A program made the translations under genes and the position numbers. From assembly GCF_006704125.1 (NCBI RefSeq), contig NZ_VIGH01000009.1, positions 218,774-282,773 of the forward strand: DNA of 64,000 bases, written 5' to 3'. Source of the DNA: Rhodococcus spelaei. GTDB taxonomy: Bacteria > Actinomycetota > Actinomycetes > Mycobacteriales > Mycobacteriaceae. Shown one piece after another: positions 59,785-64,000 of this stretch (position 1 is the stretch's first letter; every line of letters starts with the position of its first letter). The notes under the pieces were generated by a model. The model was not told the origin of the DNA and searched no databases. It was given only the letters and a program-made list of their open reading frames with translations.

Positions 59785-60499
59785 GCCGACACTGGTGCTG
59801 GTCGCCCACGGCACCCGAAGCACCCGGGGCGTGGACATGGTCGCCGCGCTGGCCGACCGGGTGTCCGCGCAGGTGGGCACCACGCGGGTCGCGTTCGTCG
59901 ACGTGCTCGGCCCGTCGCCGGCGGAGGTCCTGCGGGACCTTCCAGGTTCGGCGGTCGTGGTGCCGGCCTTCCTGGCCTCCGGCTATCACGTGCACACCGA
60001 CGTCCCGCGCGAGGTCGCGGACTCGGCGCATCCGCAGGTGCACGTCACCCCGGCGCTGGGCCCCGACCCGGTGCTGGCGCGGGTGCTGCTCGAGCGACTG
60101 CGCGAGGCAGGCTGGCGCGACGGCGACGCGGTGGTGCTCGCCGCCGCCGGGTCCTCGGATCGTCGGGCGCTGGCGGACGTGCGCCGGGCGGCCGCGATGC
60201 TGGCCGAGCTGACCGGCGACCGAGTGGAGATCGGGTACGTGGCCACGGCGGAGCCTCGCGTGCCGGACGTGGTCCGGAGGATACGCGAGACCGGCGGTCG
60301 TCGGGTGTTCGTGGCGTCGTACCTGTTGGCGCACGGTCTGTTTCACCGGCGCCTCGAGGAGTCGGGTGCGGACGGCGTGGCCGAGCCGCTCGGAGTGCAC
60401 CCGGACCTGGTGGGACTGCTCGTCGAGCGCTACCGCAGCGGAAGTAGTTCCGCGATGCCGTCGTCGGGCGTTGCCGGTTCGATGACCGCGAGGGCCTGA
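59777..60499 (+). CDS. Sirohydrochlorin chelatase (CbiX/SirB-like)
   Basis: A 240-residue class II chelatase that inserts iron (or cobalt) into sirohydrochlorin. The first half has LVLVAHGTRSTRGVDMV with the catalytic His, and VVPAFLASGYHVHTDVP with the two metal-site His; the second half repeats the fold (VVLAAAGSSDRRALADV; FVASYLLAHGLFHRRL). In this operon it makes siroheme for NirB. ATG 59777 lies inside the end of the regulator gene. The last 70 bases overlap the convergent mobA-moeA gene, which adds a tail (SSSAMPSSGVAGSMTARA) outside the normal fold. Confidence 0.92.
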   Translation: MTRPTLVLVAHGTRSTRGVDMVAALADRVSAQVGTTRVAFVDVLGPSPAEVLRDLPGSAVVVPAFLASGYHVHTDVPREVADSAHPQVHVTPALGPDPVLARVLLERLREAGWRDGDAVVLAAAGSSDRRALADVRRAAAMLAELTGDRVEIGYVATAEPRVPDVVRRIRETGGRRVFVASYLLAHGLFHRRLEESGADGVAEPLGVHPDLVGLLVERYRSGSSSAMPSSGVAGSMTARA

Positions 60500-62184
60500 G
60501 CTCCGACGAGCGCGGCCAGGTGGGCGGTACGCACGTGGCCCGCCGCGTGCCAGCGACCGTCGGGCATGCGGGTGACCGGGACGATCCGCGGGAAATCCGA
60601 GCTCGCCTGAGCGGCGTTCGCGACGACGCCGGTCGTCGGGACAGGGCTCGGTTCTCCGGTGAGGGCCGCGACGACGGCGGGCGCCGTCAGCAGCAGCGTC
60701 GCGACCGCGGCATACGGATTTCCGGGCAGTCCCAAGACGATTCGGCCGTCCGGTAGCGACGCAACGACCTGGGATCCGCCCGGACGCACCTGCACCCGCC
60801 CGACTATCGTCCGTGCGCCCCGTCGCTGCAGCGCCAGGCGCATGTGGTCGGCCGCCCCGCCGCCGGTGGCGCCGACGATCACGATCAGCTCGGCGTCCGC
60901 CCCGGTCGCCGCGGCAGGCTGCCCGAGCAGTTCGTCGAATCCGCCTGCGGTGTCGCGCAGGTGCGACTCGGTGGCTGTACGTACCCCGCACCACGACAGG
61001 AATTGCGGCAGCAGCGGACCGACCGAGTCGCGGGTCTGTCCCTCGCGCAACGGGCCGTCCCGGCGGATCTCGTCCCCGGTGACCACGACGTGAGCGCGGA
61101 CCGGACCGCGGACCGTCAACGCCGCGACCTCGCCGCTGAGCGCGACGGAGGCGACCGCGGGGGTGACACGGGCGCCCGCAGTCGCCAGCAGGGCGCCGGG
61201 CCGCCAGTCTTCGCCGCTGCGCCGGGTGTCGTCGCGGACCGGTACGTCGGGTCGCCGACTGACGGTGGTTCCGGCGAGTTCGACGTGCTCGTCGCGCACC
61301 ACCGAGGTCGAGCCCGGCGGCACGTGCGCCCCGGTCGCGATCCGCACCGCGTGTCCGGGCGTGAGCGTGAGGTCCTCCTCGGACCCCGCGTACCTGATCG
61401 CGGTGTCGAGTTGCCATGGCCCGGAACCGGACACGGCATAGCCATCCATCGCGGAGACGTCGAACCGGGGAAAAGGAGCGGCGGCGATCAGCGACTCCGC
61501 GAGCACCGAGTCGAGAGCGAGTGTCGGCGGCAGGACGCGCGTGGCCAGGGGAGGGATGTCATCGCGGATCGCCCGCCGGGCCTGCGTGATCGTCATCGGC
61601 GCGGCGGCGGTGCGGGCCCGGGCGGCCGCGACGTCCGCCTCGGTGTCGCAGTCGGAGATTCCCGACATCTGGACGGTGACATGGTTTTTCGGAACCAGTG
61701 ACTTCATGGCGCGGTTGACGAGCCCGTCCGGCTCGAGTGCGTCGAGTCGGGCCGTGAGCGCTCCGGTTCGCCACAGTCCGAGCAGGAACTGCACCCGGCC
61801 GGTCTCGTCAGTCGCGAACGCGGCGTCGGCGGCGGGTTCGGCCGCGAGCGCGGCGAGCAGGCGTTCGATGGTCGACGGCGTGAGGAACGGAAGGTCGGCG
61901 GCCAACGTGACGACCAGGTCGGCGCTGACCTCCCGCAGTCCGGCGGCGAGCGCCGAGACCGGGCCCGCACCGTGCGGTGACTCCTGGGTCTGGCGGATGG
62001 TCGGGTCCAGGTCGTCGCGATGCGGCCCGACGACCACGACTCGGTCTGCGGCGGCGACGGCGTCGAGCGCGGTGTGGAGCATCGAGCGCCCGCCGACCTC
62101 GATGGACGGCTTGTCGACGCCGCCCATGCGGCTGGCCGAGCCGCCGGCCAGGACGATGGCGTCGAATGGTGTGTGGGCGCTCAT
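60430..62184 (-). CDS. Fused molybdenum cofactor enzyme MobA-MoeA
   Basis: A 584-residue fusion. Residues about 1-192 are MobA (guanylyltransferase): LAGGSASRMGGVDKP, then AADLPFLTP as the GTP/metal motif. Residues about 196-584 are MoeA (molybdate insertion): FPRFDVSAMDGYAV, VIVGATGGGAADHM, the VVTGDEI loop and VLGLPGNPYAAVATLLL. The frame is continuous without internal start, so this is one polypeptide. It would insert Mo and make the guanylated cofactor used by the bis-MGD nitrate reductase family. It overlaps the chelatase gene by 70 bases at the 3' end. Confidence 0.93.
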   Translation of the reverse strand: MSAHTPFDAIVLAGGSASRMGGVDKPSIEVGGRSMLHTALDAVAAADRVVVVGPHRDDLDPTIRQTQESPHGAGPVSALAAGLREVSADLVVTLAADLPFLTPSTIERLLAALAAEPAADAAFATDETGRVQFLLGLWRTGALTARLDALEPDGLVNRAMKSLVPKNHVTVQMSGISDCDTEADVAAARARTAAAPMTITQARRAIRDDIPPLATRVLPPTLALDSVLAESLIAAAPFPRFDVSAMDGYAVSGSGPWQLDTAIRYAGSEEDLTLTPGHAVRIATGAHVPPGSTSVVRDEHVELAGTTVSRRPDVPVRDDTRRSGEDWRPGALLATAGARVTPAVASVALSGEVAALTVRGPVRAHVVVTGDEIRRDGPLREGQTRDSVGPLLPQFLSWCGVRTATESHLRDTAGGFDELLGQPAAATGADAELIVIVGATGGGAADHMRLALQRRGARTIVGRVQVRPGGSQVVASLPDGRIVLGLPGNPYAAVATLLLTAPAVVAALTGEPSPVPTTGVVANAAQASSDFPRIVPVTRMPDGRWHAAGHVRTAHLAALVGAQALAVIEPATPDDGIAELLPLR

Positions 62185-62188
62185 CGGT

Positions 62189-62560
62189 TCATCGTTCCAT
62201 GTCGGGAGGGGCGATGTCCCTCGCCGCGCGAACCCCTACCCACGCGCCCGCCGCCACGAACCCGCCGAGCAGGATCGCGCCGCACAGCGACACGGCCGTG
62301 CGTGCGGATTCCGACACGGGGAACAGGGTGGCGATCCCGGCGGCCGCCAGGCACCAACCGCCGATCTCGGCGAGGCGGCCACCCGCCCGGTGCGCGGCCG
62401 CCCACGCCTCGTCGCTGGCCATCGTCGTCGGCGTCCGGAAGCCGACGAACCCGTTGCGGCGCAGCCGGCCACGTGCGCCGGCCCGCGCCACCCAGATGAC
62501 GACTGCCCCGCCGCCGGTCAGTGACAGGAAAATCAGGGCGTGCGTGGCGAGCGACTCCAT
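62189..62560 (-). CDS. SdpI-family small membrane protein
   Basis: A 123-residue membrane protein with about three spans. The conserved SdpI stretch NGFVGFRTPTTMASDEAWAAAHRAGG lies between TM1 and TM2. SdpI of Bacillus gives immunity to the SdpC toxin, but this short actinobacterial form has no toxin neighbour here. ATG 62560 starts on the first span. It precedes mobA-moeA by 4 bp, so they are one transcript. Confidence 0.85.
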   Translation of the reverse strand: MESLATHALIFLSLTGGGAVVIWVARAGARGRLRRNGFVGFRTPTTMASDEAWAAAHRAGGRLAEIGGWCLAAAGIATLFPVSESARTAVSLCGAILLGGFVAAGAWVGVRAARDIAPPDMER

Positions 62561-62570
62561 GCGGCCGAGG

Positions 62571-63266
62571 CTACCCGGGATACCAGTGTCCGAACAGCGG
62601 CTCGAGGACGGTCCGCACCGGTCGGGTAAGGGTCTGGCCGTACCGGGAGAACAAGTCGTCGCGAGAATCGAAACTGCCCAGCGACTGAACGACGAAGCCG
62701 GACAAGTCGAGGCAGCTGGATGATGTCGTGCCTGCGCTCCAACTGATGGGATTGCGAGCCGCGGCGTCGAACAGGGTCTCCTCGCCACTGTTGGCGAAAG
62801 GCTCAGGCGCCGTGCAGCTTTCCCCGACGAATGCGGCTGATGCATCGATCCATTCGCCGTCGACGAGGAAGCTCGGCCAGGCGAGGAGTACACGGTCGGG
62901 GACGAATGGTCGCAGGTAGCGGAACCGCGGATACCAGAACTCGCCGCGCAGGACCAGACCCTCGACGCGGGTGCTGATTCCGTTGCGTCTTGCCAGCGCC
63001 TCGACTACCGCGAGCCGTTGGCTGCACGAGCCGCGCCCGCGCGCGACGGTCACCGATGCCGGTTGCGTGTCGTCGAGGGCGTACACGGCGCGGATGTGCT
63101 GTTGGACCCAGCGGTGGGTCGACCGCAGGAAGTCGTCGGTGGTCGCGGGCGTGGTCTCGAGGTGGTCCCAGTCGAGAATCGGGGTCGCGTCGACTCCGCC
63201 CTCGGACTCGCCGGTGGTGGGTACGAGCTCACGTCCGCGCCAGCTGGTCATCAGTGTGCACGTCAT
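62571..63266 (-). CDS. Transglutaminase-like domain protein
   Basis: A 231-residue protein resembling the transglutaminase-like (cysteine-protease-fold) superfamily: GRGSCSQRLAVVEALARRNGI has the catalytic-type Cys at the start of a helix, and DGEWIDASAAF could supply the Asp of a Cys-His-Asp triad; the His is not certain. No signal peptide. Start is ATG 63266, or the ATG at 63251. It lies 9 bp after the HNH gene and 10 bp before the SdpI gene. Function unknown. Confidence 0.7.
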   Translation of the reverse strand: MTCTLMTSWRGRELVPTTGESEGGVDATPILDWDHLETTPATTDDFLRSTHRWVQQHIRAVYALDDTQPASVTVARGRGSCSQRLAVVEALARRNGISTRVEGLVLRGEFWYPRFRYLRPFVPDRVLLAWPSFLVDGEWIDASAAFVGESCTAPEPFANSGEETLFDAAARNPISWSAGTTSSSCLDLSGFVVQSLGSFDSRDDLFSRYGQTLTRPVRTVLEPLFGHWYPG

Positions 63267-63275
63267 GGCGCAACG

Positions 63276-64000
63276 CTAGTCGTATCTCCGTCGGACGATC
63301 GGCTGGGTGATGTCGTGTTGACCGATGGTGTTGTGGGCGTGGATGACTGCGTCGGTGAGCATGTCGTAGTGCCATAGTCCTGCGGTTTTGAGTTGGTGGT
63401 GCAGGACGCAGAGGCACTGGAGGTTGGTGGCGATGGTCCAGCCGCCGAGCCAGGGGCGGGTGTGGTCGAAGGGGACGATGTGGTCGATCTGGCAGCGGTC
63501 GGCGGGGACGGTGCACCCGGGGTGGCGGCAGTGGCCGTCGCGCAGTCGGATGGCCGCGGCGAGGGCGGCGTTCGGGCGGTAGGTGAGGGCGCCGGGTGGT
63601 GGGTCGGTGAATCCGCCGTGGCCGTCGGGGAAGAGGGCTCGGACCGAGTCGGGGTCTGTCGTGAGTTGGCGGCGGAGGGCGTCGAGGTGGGCGGCGCGCT
63701 GTCGTGGGGTGTGTAGGGGGTCGGGGCGTGTTCGTCGGGGTTGGGTGCCGGCGGGCAGGATGTGGGAGCGGCAGACGGTGAGGCCCGAGTTGCGTTGGCG
63801 TGCAATGGTGTCGGGGTCTGGTGGGCTGGCCGGCTCCGGCTCCGGCTCGGGCTCCGGCGCTGGTGCCGCCGTGTAGGTGTCGTCGCGCCTCGCTGCCTGG
63901 TAGTCCTCGCGGGCGTCCTCGTCTTCGTCGTGGTGGGTGCGGTAGTTGCCGTACTTGTTGTAGAGGTCTTCGAGGGTGTCGGTGGCGAAGTCGAGGAGCG
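63276..64000 (-). CDS. DUF222/HNH endonuclease-domain protein (5' part outside window)
   Basis: The C-terminal 240 codons of a DUF222-HNH (13E12 repeat-type) protein, open to the window edge. The HNH domain is near the end: CRHPGCTVPADRCQIDHIVP followed by the TNLQCLCVLHHQ segment gives CxxxxC, the DH, and CxxC/HH metal and catalytic residues. Upstream is a Pro/Glu repeat (EPEPEPEPEP) coded by a CCGGCT-like simple repeat near 63829-63860. Such proteins are multi-copy in mycolata, some mobile-element-linked; role unknown. Its N-terminus is not in view. Confidence 0.88.
   Translation of the reverse strand, partial: LLDFATDTLEDLYNKYGNYRTHHDEDEDAREDYQAARRDDTYTAAPAPEPEPEPEPASPPDPDTIARQRNSGLTVCRSHILPAGTQPRRTRPDPLHTPRQRAAHLDALRRQLTTDPDSVRALFPDGHGGFTDPPPGALTYRPNAALAAAIRLRDGHCRHPGCTVPADRCQIDHIVPFDHTRPWLGGWTIATNLQCLCVLHHQLKTAGLWHYDMLTDAVIHAHNTIGQHDITQPIVRRRYD

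Noticed and set aside
63829..63860. CCGGCT-type simple repeat as a mobile-element end
   Set aside because: In frame with and explained by the Pro/Glu repeat of the HNH protein.

Overview
The window is high-GC actinobacterial chromosome, most likely Rhodococcus or a close mycolic-acid relative (Nocardia, Gordonia). Lineage markers seen directly are WhiB1, WhiB2, MtrA-MtrB-LpqB, FbiA/FbiB (F420), SigH with a zinc anti-sigma factor, DUF3107, DUF3152 and DUF3499 proteins, two DesA3-like desaturases, a WS/DGAT-family protein and an alkB-rubredoxin-rubredoxin-TetR cluster, the arrangement known from rhodococcal alkane degraders. No prophage, insertion sequence, CRISPR array, tRNA or rRNA was seen.

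Layout. 1-10.1 kb: fbiAB (coenzyme F420), whiB2, a degenerate zincin-fold protein, a DUF3499 protein, manB-SIS-manA (mannose metabolism for the envelope), a cation-efflux protein and an amino-acid permease. 10.2-12.6 kb: alkane hydroxylase operon alkB-rubA1-rubA2-alkU. 12.6-23.6 kb: ahcY, tmk, mtrA-mtrB-lpqB, a ComF-like protein, hpf and secA. 23.6-30.6 kb: lipid block with a WS/DGAT-like protein, a ferredoxin-reductase-type electron donor and two tandem DesA3-like desaturases. 30.6-38.9 kb: an undescribed 37-residue peptide gene, rsgA, aroA, a SRAP protein, a luciferase-like oxidoreductase, ybaK, sigH-rshA, the 24-residue ribosomal protein bL37, a small biotinyl protein, pdtaS and whiB1. 39-50.9 kb: lipid kinase, acetyltransferase, histidine phosphatase, orphan ParA, beta-propeller membrane protein, DEAD-box helicase, ferritin-like protein, DUF3107, TetR, DUF3152, moeZ and a TIGR02569 protein. 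From memory, the order up to here is broadly that of M. tuberculosis Rv3262 down to Rv3205c. 50.9-64 kb departs from that order: pirin, a FadR-type regulator, a CynX-like exporter, then a nitrate/nitrite assimilation module (narK, nirB, nirD, nnaR-like regulator, sirohydrochlorin chelatase) facing a fused mobA-moeA gene, an SdpI-family protein, a transglutaminase-like protein and a truncated DUF222/HNH protein.

How the genes work together. The nitrate module is coherent: NarK imports nitrate/nitrite, NirBD reduces nitrite to ammonium with siroheme, the chelatase supplies siroheme, MobA-MoeA supplies the molybdenum cofactor needed by a nitrate reductase that is not in the window, and the HemD-plus-wHTH protein (NnaR type) probably regulates. 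A repeated GCCCAGGTAA element sits upstream of narK and nirD. The lipid block shares tandem GTAACCTA boxes with 15-bp spacing before the reductase and the second desaturase, tying the electron donor to its desaturase. SigH has a textbook autoregulatory promoter and whiB1 has CRP-type sites upstream.
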